A DNA stretch of 64,000 nt from Paenibacillus plantarum (GCF_013141695.1 NZ_WHNY01000075.1:806001-870000), one strand, 5' to 3'. Counted from the stretch's first letter, positions 52,350-61,011 are shown. A program made the numbers and translations. The notes: generated from the letters alone by a model not told the origin.

Positions 52350-52365
52350 CGGGACACGAGAGTTT
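52345..52365 (+). repeat. CTAACGG repeat, copy 3
   Basis: GCTAACGGGACACGAGAGTT; its TAA is the stop codon of the preceding pseudogene. Confidence 0.5.
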
Positions 52366-52521
52366 AAGAAACTTTGAGCAGCAGAAAGGACGTGAGTAAC
52401 GTTTCATTCGCAGAATTGTTAGACCAACTTTTTCAATTTTTTGGTTAGACGACAATTTTATTGCTTTAGGAGACGCGTACGCTAAACTTTGAAGATAATC
52501 CGAGCTACTCCTTTTCATTGC

Positions 52522-52586
52522 GCTAACGGATAAGTAGTTCAAAATAAGAGAGCAGATTGTCACGACTGGCAGCTGTTCCTTTTTTG
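52522..52586 (+). repeat. CTAACGG repeat with hairpin, copy 4
   Basis: GCTAACGGATAAGTAGTTC, then AGAGAGCAGATTG and GGCAGCTGTTCC, then TTTTTT: the head, hairpin and T run in the same order as copy 1. Confidence 0.6.
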
Positions 52587-52599
52587 TTGTACGGGCGGG

Positions 52600-52691
52600 A
52601 GAATTAAAGCATATAACCAATATCAGAAGACCCAAGTTATTAATGATTGGGATCCGGTTGGTCTTTTAGCAGGCGGTGCTCCAGAAAGAAC
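52600..52691 (+). pseudogene. DUF1871-like gene fragment
   Basis: A plus-strand frame encodes KAYNQYQKTQVINDWDPVG then LLAGGAPE, matching the core of the small DUF1871 family. The rest of the domain is missing. The gap 52350-52912 otherwise holds the repeat copies and a terminator and no intact gene. Confidence 0.45.
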
Positions 52692-52853
52692 AATTTCGGT
52701 ACAGCTTCACAAATGCTTACTACTTCACAAAATCCGTATTTTATACATATGTCAGAAAGGGCTGCCGATCGTGGAGCATAATTATTAACCATCTTTTACT
52801 ATTTCTTTTCATCTTATCGCCCTTTTTCTAAATATTCTTTAAAGCATTGGAAC

Positions 52854-52882
52854 AGGCAACCGCTTTTAGTCGGTTGCCTTTT
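52854..52882 (+). terminator. Rho-independent terminator
   Basis: AGGCAACCG and CGGTTGCCT around 8 nt, followed by TTTT on the plus strand. Confidence 0.7.
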
Positions 52883-52912
52883 CGTCTGGATTATTGAGCT
52901 TTCCTTCTTCCA

Positions 52913-54172
52913 TTAGCGTAATGATTTGAGATTGAGATTGATCTGTGTTAATTTGTTTTGATATAACACTTTGTTTTCATATCTATCTCTCAGAGTTTGA
53001 GAGCTCAAAATATAGTGGGCATTCGCCCCAACTCCCCATAAAGTTCCGTCCTGCATGAGAATTAGGGATTGCCTTCTACCTGCTTCCACTAATTTGACTG
53101 GGGGAAGGTTAGGCACCAGTGTAGGTTGTGCTATGCTATCCCCAAAGACTACGCTTCCGAGTTGTCCATACTCGTTATCACCCCACGAAAACAGATTACC
53201 GTCTCGATCCACTGCTTGAGCATGGTCATGCCCCGCATCCACCTGGATGATATTCGAAAGACCTTCAACACGTTTTGGTTCAGGATTTTCGGAATTTCCA
53301 ACACCGAAGAAGCTCTTAACACCCCATGTCCATACGGTCCCGTCATTTTGGAGAGCTACTGCAAAGTTATTATGGTTTGAAACCGCAATAATATCTTTTA
53401 GGGAACTCAGCTGTTTCAGAACAGATTTAGTTGGTTGTGTTTGCCACACGGTACCGTCATTCTTAAGTACCACGGTAAATTCAAATCCGGGACTAACAGA
53501 TCGAACATTTACCCATGGTGTCTGATAAGGCTTCTTATAGATGATCTCGCTCATCTTGTACGTTTGCCCAAGCCTACCGTTGTAATTCGATCCCCAGGCG
53601 AATACACTACCTTCGCGATCAACCGCAAAAATACTTGAATGCTGAATTGCAATAGAAACGATGTCCTGGAGTCCCTCTACCTGTCTAGGGAGAACTGTTG
53701 TTTCATATTTTTGTTCTCCAATGCCCCATAGTCCCGCATTGTTGAAGCCCCAGACCCAAACTGTACCGTCCTTCTTTAAAGCAATACCAGCATCGCTATC
53801 CACTTGCGCGTCCACGACATCCTGAAGAATACGAGTTGGCTTTTCATAAAACTGCCCCCATGTCCATAATTCCCCTTCATCGGTCACGACCACAACATCG
53901 GTCGTATAAATGTTGATATTATGTAATGAAGCAGGCGAAGTAGTTGCTTGCTTGCCCAGAGACCCTTGTTTTTCTGTATGGCATCGGCCTGTAACGGATT
54001 GAGTGTGCTTGCTAAACCATCATTTTGAAGATCCAAACTAGTGGCCGCGTATCCCTCTTCTACAAGCTTTTCATTTAAAAGGATGCCATCTTGTAAGTAA
54101 ACATTTATATGCAAGTGCTTGTTCCGATCCCGTAAACCTACGATTCCAATCGACACCTCCGCACCTTTCGGG
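52913..54172 (-). pseudogene. Thermonuclease-RCC1 fusion, frameshifted and N-truncated
   Basis: The first minus-strand part (to about 53960) is the C-terminal end of a staphylococcal-nuclease-like domain: LLPKGAEVSIGIVG, DRNKHLHINVYLQDG, LLNEKLVEEGYAA, KNKGLW. One frameshift near 53950 separates it from the RCC1-repeat half, which runs 326 codons to 52913 with repeated DGTVWTWG-type blades. The SNase N-terminus is lost exactly where a CTAACGG repeat begins (54181), so the truncation is probably linked to that element. Confidence 0.65.
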
Positions 54173-54180
54173 AGTAGCGC

Positions 54181-54234
54181 CGATCGTACCGGCAGCCTCC
54201 CATTGCTGTGTATTGAACAAACGTTATCCGTTAG
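54181..54234 (-). repeat. CTAACGG repeat, copy 5
   Basis: On the minus strand: CTAACGGATAACGTTTGTTC, then a GGGAGGCTGCCGG half-hairpin ending in CGATCG. Nearly identical to copy 7. Confidence 0.6.
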
Positions 54235-54390
54235 TTCAAAGAGCTCTTAGAAAAGCTAATAAACTATTAACTTATGGACTGAGATTACTTCGATTTCTTT
54301 ACAAAACAACTCAAGGCGTTTTATGCATAATCATTTTCACTTCATCTGTATTGAGCGACAAGTCGTTTACAGCCGGTAAATACAAATCAA

Positions 54391-54408
54391 CATCGTTTAT
54401 CCGTTAGT
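54391..54408 (-). repeat. CTAACGG repeat, copy 6
   Basis: AACTAACGGATAAACGATG on the minus strand, about 25 nt after the stop of the HAD gene. Behind it is a short decayed frame with no assignable family. Confidence 0.45.
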
Positions 54409-54432
54409 TAATTGGTGTTTATCGTATATCAT

Positions 54433-55137
54433 TTATATTAGTAAAGCTGTCTTCAATTCATTGAAGCTGGATACTCGTTCACATCCTGCTCTCTGAGTGT
54501 CAAATTTATCTAAGAAGATTGACTTCATTCCCATTCTCTGTGGTGTTAAATAATCATTTTCATAATCGTCGCCAACAAATATAATTTCAGAATTATTACA
54601 GCCCGCTGATTGCATGGAAATCTCGTATATTTTTGAATGTGGCTTTCTCCAACCTACATTTATCGAGGTGATTATAAAGTCAAATAATTCTCCGATTCCG
54701 TTGCTGAATAGTAACTCCTCTATACCATCCTTTACCATAAAATTTGAAACTATAGCTAACTTATATCTCTTAGAAAGCTGAATTATAACCTCTCTCACTT
54801 CTGGACTTATGTAGCATTTCGATTTATATGTTCTCCAATAATTTTCATATAGCTTTGTTACTACTTCAGTTTTAATATTTAGTCCTATTGACTTAGATTT
54901 ATGAACTAATAACTCAAACCTTCTTACTAACTCATACTCTTCGTCCATTTCAAGGGTTACTCCAATTTCAATTTTTGAAGTTTCATAATATTTTGCGAAC
55001 TCATTAAAATCATTCCAATAATGCTCAACACCAGAACCTTTAAATGCCCATAAAGCATAGTCATTCCCTTTTGGCAATTCATATAAATCAACAATTGTTT
55101 CCATACAATCAAAGAAAATGTATTTAAACTTATTCAA
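54433..55137 (-). CDS. HAD-superfamily hydrolase with altered motif I
   Basis: 234 aa from TTG 55137 (GGTGGGTG upstream). Motif I is FFDCMET: the nucleophile Asp10 is there but the usual Asp at +2 is Met12. Motif II is IVSNF, motif III Lys in KPHSKIYE, motif IV GDDYENDYL. The helical cap domain is between. Phosphatase activity may be weak or absent because the general acid/base Asp is missing. AT-rich relative to neighbours, suggesting recent acquisition. Confidence 0.8.
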   Translation of the reverse strand: MNKFKYIFFDCMETIVDLYELPKGNDYALWAFKGSGVEHYWNDFNEFAKYYETSKIEIGVTLEMDEEYELVRRFELLVHKSKSIGLNIKTEVVTKLYENYWRTYKSKCYISPEVREVIIQLSKRYKLAIVSNFMVKDGIEELLFSNGIGELFDFIITSINVGWRKPHSKIYEISMQSAGCNNSEIIFVGDDYENDYLTPQRMGMKSIFLDKFDTQRAGCERVSSFNELKTALLI

Positions 55138-55220
55138 TGTAGAACACCCACCCAAAACAGAATATTGGAATAATTATACATTAAACTCAGACATTAAAGT
55201 AAAAAAGAAATATAAATTAA

Positions 55221-55302
55221 ACTGCCCGTTAGGTGAGCGAAAGGTTGTCGATCGTGCCGGCTGCCTCCCTTTCCTGTGTATTGAACAAACGTTTCTCGTT
55301 AG
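55221..55302 (-). repeat. CTAACGG repeat, tandem copy 7
   Basis: Two heads in the same direction bound an 82-bp unit: CTAACGAGAAAC at the right end and CTAACGGGCAGT at the left end, with the GGGAGGCAGCCGG half-hairpin between. 11 nt after the stop of the 180-aa gene. Confidence 0.6.
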
Positions 55303-55313
55303 ATTAATCTCGT

Positions 55314-55856
55314 CTAAACCTCTATGTTATTTATATTATTCATTATTCTATTAACCCAACTAACGTTCAGGAAATTTTTATTATGTGAAAGAAGTTCATC
55401 CAAAAATGTCAGTGTTTTACCAATGACCTCTTGAAAAAAAACATTAGATTCAACAGGTTGTTTCACCCAACGACCATTAGAATAGTTACTTAGTGGTTTA
55501 AGCAATACTGCACCATGCCCTGCTTTCTTTTCAGATATTATATGGCTAATAAATACTTGTTCACCACTTTTTTGAATCTCAATCCATGAATTATAAGAAT
55601 CAATATCATTTATTATTACAAAGTCTGAAGTTTTGGAAAGTAACATTGCTGCTTCTGATATTTGCTCGAACCATGTTGATAGCAAATCCAAACCTTGTAA
55701 ATCAGCGGGGATTGGTAAATAGGGTATACACCCATAACTACATTCTTCATTACACACAAGCTCAAAGTAACCTGAAAGTCTTCCACCATATTCAAGTTCA
55801 TCTAAAGATGCATCTGATTCTTCAGAGTCAAATGTAATTAAATAGTTGATTTTCAT
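55314..55856 (-). CDS. Hypothetical protein, 180 aa
   Basis: ATG 55856 follows TAGGAGGTG. Acidic soluble protein: MKINYLITFDSEESDASLDE start, then LSTWFEQISEAAMLLS and DIDSYNSWIEIQKSGEQVF. No family recognised; size and acidity resemble immunity-type proteins of the accessory genome, but this is a guess. AT-rich. Confidence 0.55.
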   Translation of the reverse strand: MKINYLITFDSEESDASLDELEYGGRLSGYFELVCNEECSYGCIPYLPIPADLQGLDLLSTWFEQISEAAMLLSKTSDFVIINDIDSYNSWIEIQKSGEQVFISHIISEKKAGHGAVLLKPLSNYSNGRWVKQPVESNVFFQEVIGKTLTFLDELLSHNKNFLNVSWVNRIMNNINNIEV

Positions 55857-56018
55857 AAGTAACACCTCCTAATATCTATTTTCTTTCATTACGTATGAAA
55901 ATCAACTGGGAACGGTTCATGGTGTTTATTGAGCTCGTGTTTCCTTAGAAATTGTCGATTATGTAAATACATTTACTGGAAATATCTTACCATAAGTTAC
56001 TTACACTTAACTACGCAT

Positions 56019-56031
56019 AACTGCCCGTTAG
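56019..56031 (-). repeat. CTAACGG repeat head, copy 8
   Basis: CTAACGGGCAGTT on the minus strand, directly left of the IS110 relic. Confidence 0.4.
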
Positions 56032-56065
56032 ATTCCTGTAGATGGATAAATTTCAGCTTTGTAAA

Positions 56066-56705
56066 AAAAGGAGCGCCTCTGTACGATGGAAGTACGCAAC
56101 GGGTCAAAAGCCCTTTAATTCCATCATCCAGGAGGACGCTCTACTATGAAGTTTAAATCACAAGATAAGCAAAATCAACTCATTGAAAACATTACCTTTA
56201 ATCATATTGTTGTTGGTGTAGACATTGCTCAAGAGACTCATGTTGCCAGAGCGGTTAACTTTCGAGGTGTTGCTCTCGGTAATCCTTTAGTGTTTAGTAA
56301 TGACGAGGATGGTTTCAAGTCACTCGACCGTTGGATTCGCGACTTGTTAGCTTCATTTAAATTATCTCAAGTTATCGTTGGTATGGAACCGACTGGCAAT
56401 TACTGGCTAAGCCTTGCCGGGTGGCTCAAAAACAAAGCCATTGAAGCCGTACTTTTTAATCCTCACTTAGTTAAAAAGAATAAAGAAAACCGCGACAATA
56501 CACGCTCTAAGAGCGACAAAAAAGATGCTTTAGTTATTTGCCGACATGGTGAAAAACGGCTACTACTCTCCTGTCCGCTTCCATTCTTCCGAATACGAGG
56601 AACTGCGAGTGCTCATGGCTAACCGAGAAACGGTCGTTAAACGACTCGTAAGTGCCGTTAACCAGATCCACTGGACCTTACCCCGACTGAACTTGCATCA
56701 GTAAG
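56066..56705 (+). mobile_element. IS110-family insertion sequence relic
   Basis: The left end (AAAGGAGCGCCTCTGTA) and an 80-bp noncoding leader precede a broken transposase gene. The right part is lost at about 56705. The same left end and leader occur inverted at 57275-57340. Confidence 0.65.
56146..56704 (+). pseudogene. IS110 transposase (DEDD), frameshifted and truncated
   Basis: The DEDD N-terminal domain is clear: VVGVDIAQETHVARAVNF, VGMEPTGNYW, and DNTRSKSDKKDA give the Asp, Glu, Asp, Asp residues. One extra T in the run near 56538 shifts the frame; coding resumes as ADMVKNGYYSPVRFHSSEYE and MANRETVVKRLVSAVNQIH. It stops after about 185 of the usual 400 codons, so the C-terminal Ser-containing domain is absent. 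Inactive. Confidence 0.85.
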
Positions 56706-56730
56706 TTGTGCCTAGCTTGGCTAGGCGCGC

Positions 56731-56770
56731 ACTGCCCGTTAGCACTTTAGGCTGCACGCGGCAGCCTCGA
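56731..56770 (-). repeat. CTAACGG repeat, copy 9
   Basis: CTAACGGGCAGT head next to a GGCTGC...GCAGCC hairpin (about 56750-56767), close to the broken end of the IS relic. Confidence 0.5.
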
Positions 56771-57079
56771 TGTTTGAGATGTAACTATCGTAATATTAAA
56801 AACATTTGATCTTTAAACATTTACTCACAAATCCGATTATGAACTCATCATTAATCGTTTACGAAGTGCACTTTGCAAAATAAATTTGAGTTTGATGATA
56901 AAACTCCAAGCTTTCTTTTTCAGTTACAAACGACCTCTTCGGTATGATATAGCCCCATAATTGTATCAATAAATATGAATATATATTCATCATTTTGATT
57001 AATACTTCTAACTCCGCTCCTATTTATAACTACTCTGGCTTACTGAACTTAATTGATGTATTCCTATTTCGTTTATTTC

Positions 57080-57340
57080 AACTCACACATCGCATTATTT
57101 TTTCTAAGTCTTCTATTGTATTTGAAAATGATAGATACCTTTTTGAAAGCACAATGTCACGAAAATTTATTGTTTGTGCTACATGAGTTTCCTTCGCAAT
57201 ATTCCCACGACAAGGTGGGAGTTGGTAATTCGTTCAATACGTTGATTGTGTCCGTCAGATTGTTTAAACTTCATAGAAGAGTGCCTCCTTGATGGTATTG
57301 GGTTTCGAACCCGTGCACAAACCCATCATACCGAGGCGCT
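57080..57340 (-). mobile_element. Second IS110 relic, inverted
   Basis: On the minus strand, AAAGGAGCGCCTCGGTA (about 57325-57341) and a leader very similar to the first copy lead to ATG 57274. The coding remnant reads MKFKQSDGHNQRIERI, then after a small deletion AKETHVAQTINFRDIVLS, and decays by 57080. Confidence 0.65.
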
Positions 57341-57486
57341 CCTTTATTGACAAAGGCCATTTCTTAGCATTAACAGGAATGTTTAGTGGAGCGGTTAAGT
57401 TTGTCTTTGTCGGCAATCGGAATTTATTGAGGTATCCGTCTGAAAATCGAACTCGCTATAAAGTAGGTGAATTTGTGCATTATTGA

Positions 57487-57570
57487 TGACACAAATCCTC
57501 CTACATAAAAATAAAAAAGCCTAATTCCTCATGCCTTTACATTAAAAGTTATGTAGGCACTTTTGTGTCA
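57487..57570. repeat. 84-bp hairpin element with 22-bp inverted ends
   Basis: Arms 57487-57508 and 57549-57570 match except for a 5-nt central block (TGACACAA and CCTACATAA pair exactly). A 50-codon plus-strand stretch before it (57341-57486, GHFLALTGMFSGAVKFVFVG) is an unassigned gene fragment. Nothing else was seen in 57340-57822. Confidence 0.45.
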
Positions 57571-57822
57571 TTGAACATTTGATTTCTTTTTTCAAATAAT
57601 AATGAGTGTGTCTATGCCTCTAAGTAGAAATCTAACGCTTGAAAGCTCAAGGAAAAGGAAATTTTATGAAATCCCACTTTTTCTCCTGCATGGAGTTCTG
57701 TTTTAGTTCAGTTCACTATTGAACTTTATTTCTCTAACAGATAATTTGCATATCCCCGCCGCATGCGTTACTATGTTTATATCGACAAATTTGCAGGTCT
57801 ATACAAGGAGGTTTACACGTCC

Positions 57823-58407
57823 ATGTGCCCCCGTACCAAAGAACAAAATGAGCTCATCCGCATGCAGCGCAGTGAACAGATCCTTGACGCTGCCGCGCGC
57901 ACCTACTTCCACACGAGCGGCAGCTTTGATATTCGCGACGTCGCCCGCGAGGCGAAGATCGGTTACGGCACGGTATACCATTATTACCCCAACCGACATT
58001 TATTAATAGAAGATGTGCTGGGCAGCGGCTTCGAGCGATGCGAGCAAGCCCTTGCAGAATGGGCAAACATCTGCGGCGGCGGCCAGAATGAGAGGCAGAT
58101 GTTGACGTATTGTAAGGCGCTGCTCCGGCTGTGGCAGTCGGACGCCCGCGCATATCTCGTCTACAAAATGGCGGCGGAACATTATGCAGGCTTGCCTGAG
58201 AGGGATCGGCACTCCACCAAGAGACGATTCATGGAACGGCTGTATGTTCCGCTCCAATCTATTGCCCAGCGCGAAGACGACAGCGTCGACCTTATGCTTG
58301 CCGTGCTGGTTGGCTGCTGCGGACTGTACTACTATGCGGGCGCTTCGGAGCTGGACGTCGATCGAATCGCCAAGCTCGCGATGCAAGCTATTACGAAGGA
58401 GTCCTGA
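57823..58407 (+). CDS. TetR-family transcriptional regulator
   Basis: 194 aa. HTH at residues about 12-58 (EQILDAAARTYFHTSGSFDIRDVA, then GYGTVYHYYPNRHLL). The ATG at 57823 follows AGGAGG at 11 nt. GC content of this gene and the next (about 58 percent by eye) is clearly above the neighbourhood. It is 7 bp upstream of a methionine aminopeptidase gene; the two likely form an autoregulated unit. Confidence 0.9.
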   Translation: MCPRTKEQNELIRMQRSEQILDAAARTYFHTSGSFDIRDVAREAKIGYGTVYHYYPNRHLLIEDVLGSGFERCEQALAEWANICGGGQNERQMLTYCKALLRLWQSDARAYLVYKMAAEHYAGLPERDRHSTKRRFMERLYVPLQSIAQREDDSVDLMLAVLVGCCGLYYYAGASELDVDRIAKLAMQAITKES

Positions 58408-58414
58408 TACGAAC

Positions 58415-59161
58415 ATGGTGATCTTAAAAAGCAAGCATGAAATCGAGGCTATCCGCAAGGCATGCCAAGTGGTGGCCGAATGCCATCGCACGATCGCCCC
58501 GCTCATCAAACCGGGAATCACGACGAACGAGATTGAGCGCATCTTCGAGGACATTATCTTGAAGCACGGCGCCAAGCCCTACACGAAGGGCTACAAGGGC
58601 TATCAATATGCGACCTGTGCTTCCATTAACGACGTGATCGCGCATGGCTTTCCTAGAGATAAGCCACTTGAGGAGGGGGATATCGTGACGATCGACACAG
58701 TCGCGGAGCTCGACGGCTGGCTCGGCGATTCAGCCTGGAGCTATGCGGTCGGGAAGATCTCGCCGACAGCCGAGAAGCTGATGCGTGTCACGAAGGAATG
58801 CCTTGAGCTCGGTATCGCGCAAGCGCAGCCCGGCAATCGGCTCGGCGATGTGACAAGCGCTATCCAGCGGCATGCCGAATCGAACGGATTCGGCGTCGTG
58901 CGTGACCTACTCGCGCATGGCATCGGCCGGGATCTGCACGAGGCGCCGAACTATATGCATGTCGGCAAGCCCGGCAAAGGCTACCGCATCAAGGAAGGCA
59001 TGGTGTTCACGATCGAGCCAATGATCACCGAAGGCACCTACTACATGACAATTGATCCGGACGGCTGGACCGCGCGGACGCTGGACCGCAAGCTCGCCGC
59101 CCAATACGAACATACGATCGCTGTCACAGCTGAAGGTCCACAAATCCTGACCGCGCAATAA
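58415..59161 (+). CDS. map: Methionine aminopeptidase, type I
   Basis: 248 aa. Metal ligands Asp94, Asp105, His168, Glu201 and Glu232 are all present, as is substrate His77 in VIAHGFP. Removes N-terminal Met. It is probably an accessory paralogue of the housekeeping map, which normally sits with ribosomal genes. GAAGGAG precedes the ATG by about 14 nt. GC-rich like the linked TetR gene, so the pair may be horizontally acquired. Confidence 0.93.
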   Translation: MVILKSKHEIEAIRKACQVVAECHRTIAPLIKPGITTNEIERIFEDIILKHGAKPYTKGYKGYQYATCASINDVIAHGFPRDKPLEEGDIVTIDTVAELDGWLGDSAWSYAVGKISPTAEKLMRVTKECLELGIAQAQPGNRLGDVTSAIQRHAESNGFGVVRDLLAHGIGRDLHEAPNYMHVGKPGKGYRIKEGMVFTIEPMITEGTYYMTIDPDGWTARTLDRKLAAQYEHTIAVTAEGPQILTAQ

Positions 59162-59166
59162 AATAA

Positions 59167-59322
59167 TTAGAAGTCGACCACGAGATGGTCGACTTCTTTT
59201 TTCGTATTCGGCATAGCATATTTCTTCATCCGATACATGCGTTTATCCGCTCGCTTATAGAGCTCAAAGGCATTTTCCAAAAAAATGACTGGAACCGATA
59301 CTACGGTGATCGTATAACTCTT
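59167..59322 (-). pseudogene. GGDEF-domain C-terminal remnant
   Basis: Minus-strand frame with ENAFELYKRADKRMYRMKKYA, the usual last helix of a diguanylate cyclase domain. The GGDEF motif and everything upstream are missing, and a frameshift separates it from a further RLEDVKE piece near 59325. Confidence 0.5.
59169..59203 (+). terminator. Rho-independent terminator after map
   Basis: A perfect 12-bp stem AGAAGTCGACCA and complement, 5-nt loop, six or more T residues. Confidence 0.88.
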
Positions 59323-59388
59323 TCACGTCTTCAAGCCGAAACAGATATCATAAGAACGTTATACTCTTGCATGAGCCGATACAATTTT

Positions 59389-59400
59389 ATCCGTTAGTTC
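59389..59400 (-). repeat. CTAACGG repeat head, copy 10
   Basis: GAACTAACGGATA on the minus strand; its TAA (59394-59396) is the stop codon of the Nudix gene. Confidence 0.5.
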
Positions 59401-59861
59401 ATTATCGGCCGTTCTTTATTGAAAATTAAATCATCAAAAAAGACTTTATGGTCAGGGAATAAGTTGTCAGGAAACTCTTCGAGTGCAAAAAATGCATTTT
59501 GCTTAGATTCGGCGTTTTGTTTGATTAATTCACCTTCATATTCTTTACAAGTGAAAATGAATTGAACCATTGAAACTTGGTCTCCATTAGAAAAGGTTTT
59601 ATCATATTTTGAACCTGAATAAACTCCAAACAACTCAAGTTTCCCTAAATGTAAACCGGTTTCCTCGAAGACTTCTCTCCTCGCTGTATCTTGAACGGTT
59701 TCCCCTAACTCCATAAACCCTCCTGGAAGACCCCACTTTTCGTTATCCAAACGTTGTTGTAATAGCAACCGATTTTCTTTATCAAATATAAAAGCTCCAG
59801 AAACCACCATGATGACTTTCTCATGTCCAACCATAGACCTTACATGTTTTATGTAATCCAT
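59394..59861 (-). CDS. Nudix hydrolase
   Basis: 155 aa. The Nudix box spans residues 47-69 (GGFMELGETVQDTA then RREVFEETGL), intact. KWGLPGG precedes it and IFDKENRLLLQQR is the usual strand. ATG 59861 is a conservative start (GGGGT upstream); a longer frame overlaps the GH43 gene. AT-rich, and its stop codon is part of the dispersed CTAACGG repeat. Substrate unknown. Confidence 0.85.
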   Translation of the reverse strand: MDYIKHVRSMVGHEKVIMVVSGAFIFDKENRLLLQQRLDNEKWGLPGGFMELGETVQDTARREVFEETGLHLGKLELFGVYSGSKYDKTFSNGDQVSMVQFIFTCKEYEGELIKQNAESKQNAFFALEEFPDNLFPDHKVFFDDLIFNKERPIMN

Positions 59862-59916
59862 TGTTTTACCCCAATTTCTTTCAGAGCCAAGGTTTATCAA
59901 GCTAAAGGATCGATTT

Positions 59917-60879
59917 TCACTTTTCGCCGGAAGGCACGTCAAATTCGACCTTAGCCGGTATCGGAGCGCCGAAGTCCGGGTTCCCGTCAGCCGTCCAACC
60001 GAATTTCTGCATTCTAGCGCTTCTTTGTTTACTGCCTCCTTCTGATACCGGTATGGCATGATAGACGATCCAGTCTTCCGTTCCGTCCGGGGATACGGTA
60101 AAGCTGTTATGACCGGGGCCGAAGACGGAGTTTTCAACCGATTTATGGAAAACGGGTTTCTCGCTTTTGGACCATGAAGCCGGATTCAGCAGATCGCTGT
60201 CTTCCTTCGCGGTCAGCATCCCTAGTGCGTAGTCATCGGACCAGCATGTGCTTGCGGAATAAATCAGGAATACTTTGCCGAATCGCTTAAGGAAGCAAGG
60301 CCCCTCATTGATCGCCATTCCGCCTTGATGCTCCCAATCGTATTCCGGCTTAGTGAGCAGCGATTCCTCCCCCTTGATCGTCCAAGGGTTTTCCATTTCG
60401 GCGGCGTAGACCGCTGAGCCGTATTTCGGAAAATGGCCGTAGCCCGCGTACATGAAAAAGAGCTTTCCATTGTGCTCCAGCACCGTTCCGTCCAATCCAG
60501 GCAAGGCCGTATTCACGGCCCCCTTCATCCGCCATGTTCCTTCGAGAGGATCGGCATGCTCATTTTCCAACACATAGATTTTGCGGGCATCGTCTCCGCC
60601 ACCGTTGTTATCTGTGAAATAAATGTACCATTTGCCTCCGAGATGATGGATTTCCGGAGCCCACAGTTTCCTGCTATCCAATCCTTCCGCCGGAGGAGTC
60701 CAGACGGTCTTCATTGCGCCGTTCGCAATTCCGCTCATCGATTCGGATTTCCATAAATCCAACCGGTCGCCTCGCGTCACCATAAAATAATAATGACCGT
60801 CCGTATGCCGATATATCCAAGGATCGGGACCAATATCCAATATTGGGTTTTGAAATGTGTTCATCTTCATCGTGCTCAT
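59917..60879 (-). CDS. Glycoside hydrolase family 43
   Basis: 320 aa, a single five-bladed propeller domain without a signal peptide, so cytoplasmic. Catalytic triad residues: Asp19 (GPDPWIY), Asp130 (GLDGTVL) and Glu192 (NEGPCF). Consistent with alpha-L-arabinofuranosidase or beta-xylosidase activity. GGAGTCG precedes the ATG. Part of the plant-polysaccharide group at the right end of the window. Confidence 0.9.
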   Translation of the reverse strand: MSTMKMNTFQNPILDIGPDPWIYRHTDGHYYFMVTRGDRLDLWKSESMSGIANGAMKTVWTPPAEGLDSRKLWAPEIHHLGGKWYIYFTDNNGGGDDARKIYVLENEHADPLEGTWRMKGAVNTALPGLDGTVLEHNGKLFFMYAGYGHFPKYGSAVYAAEMENPWTIKGEESLLTKPEYDWEHQGGMAINEGPCFLKRFGKVFLIYSASTCWSDDYALGMLTAKEDSDLLNPASWSKSEKPVFHKSVENSVFGPGHNSFTVSPDGTEDWIVYHAIPVSEGGSKQRSARMQKFGWTADGNPDFGAPIPAKVEFDVPSGEK

Positions 60880-61011
60880 ATAACGACTCCTTCCACTCCA
60901 TGCATTTATGTAATTTCAGCTTGCTCGCCAGCGCATGCTTTGACAGCGGCAGTACGATCTTCGTAAAAATGCAGATGTAGCCAGCATCCATTATAGCATT
61001 TGACTTGTGAA

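Noticed and set aside
49553-59400. Classical integron attC sites as the explanation of the CTAACGG repeats
   Set aside because: No GTTRRRY partner at the far end of the units, mixed orientations, and no integron integrase in the window; kept only as a comparison.
59862-60137. N-terminal extension of the Nudix gene over the end of the GH43 gene
   Set aside because: The extension is the GH43 3' end read in another frame and has no family resemblance.
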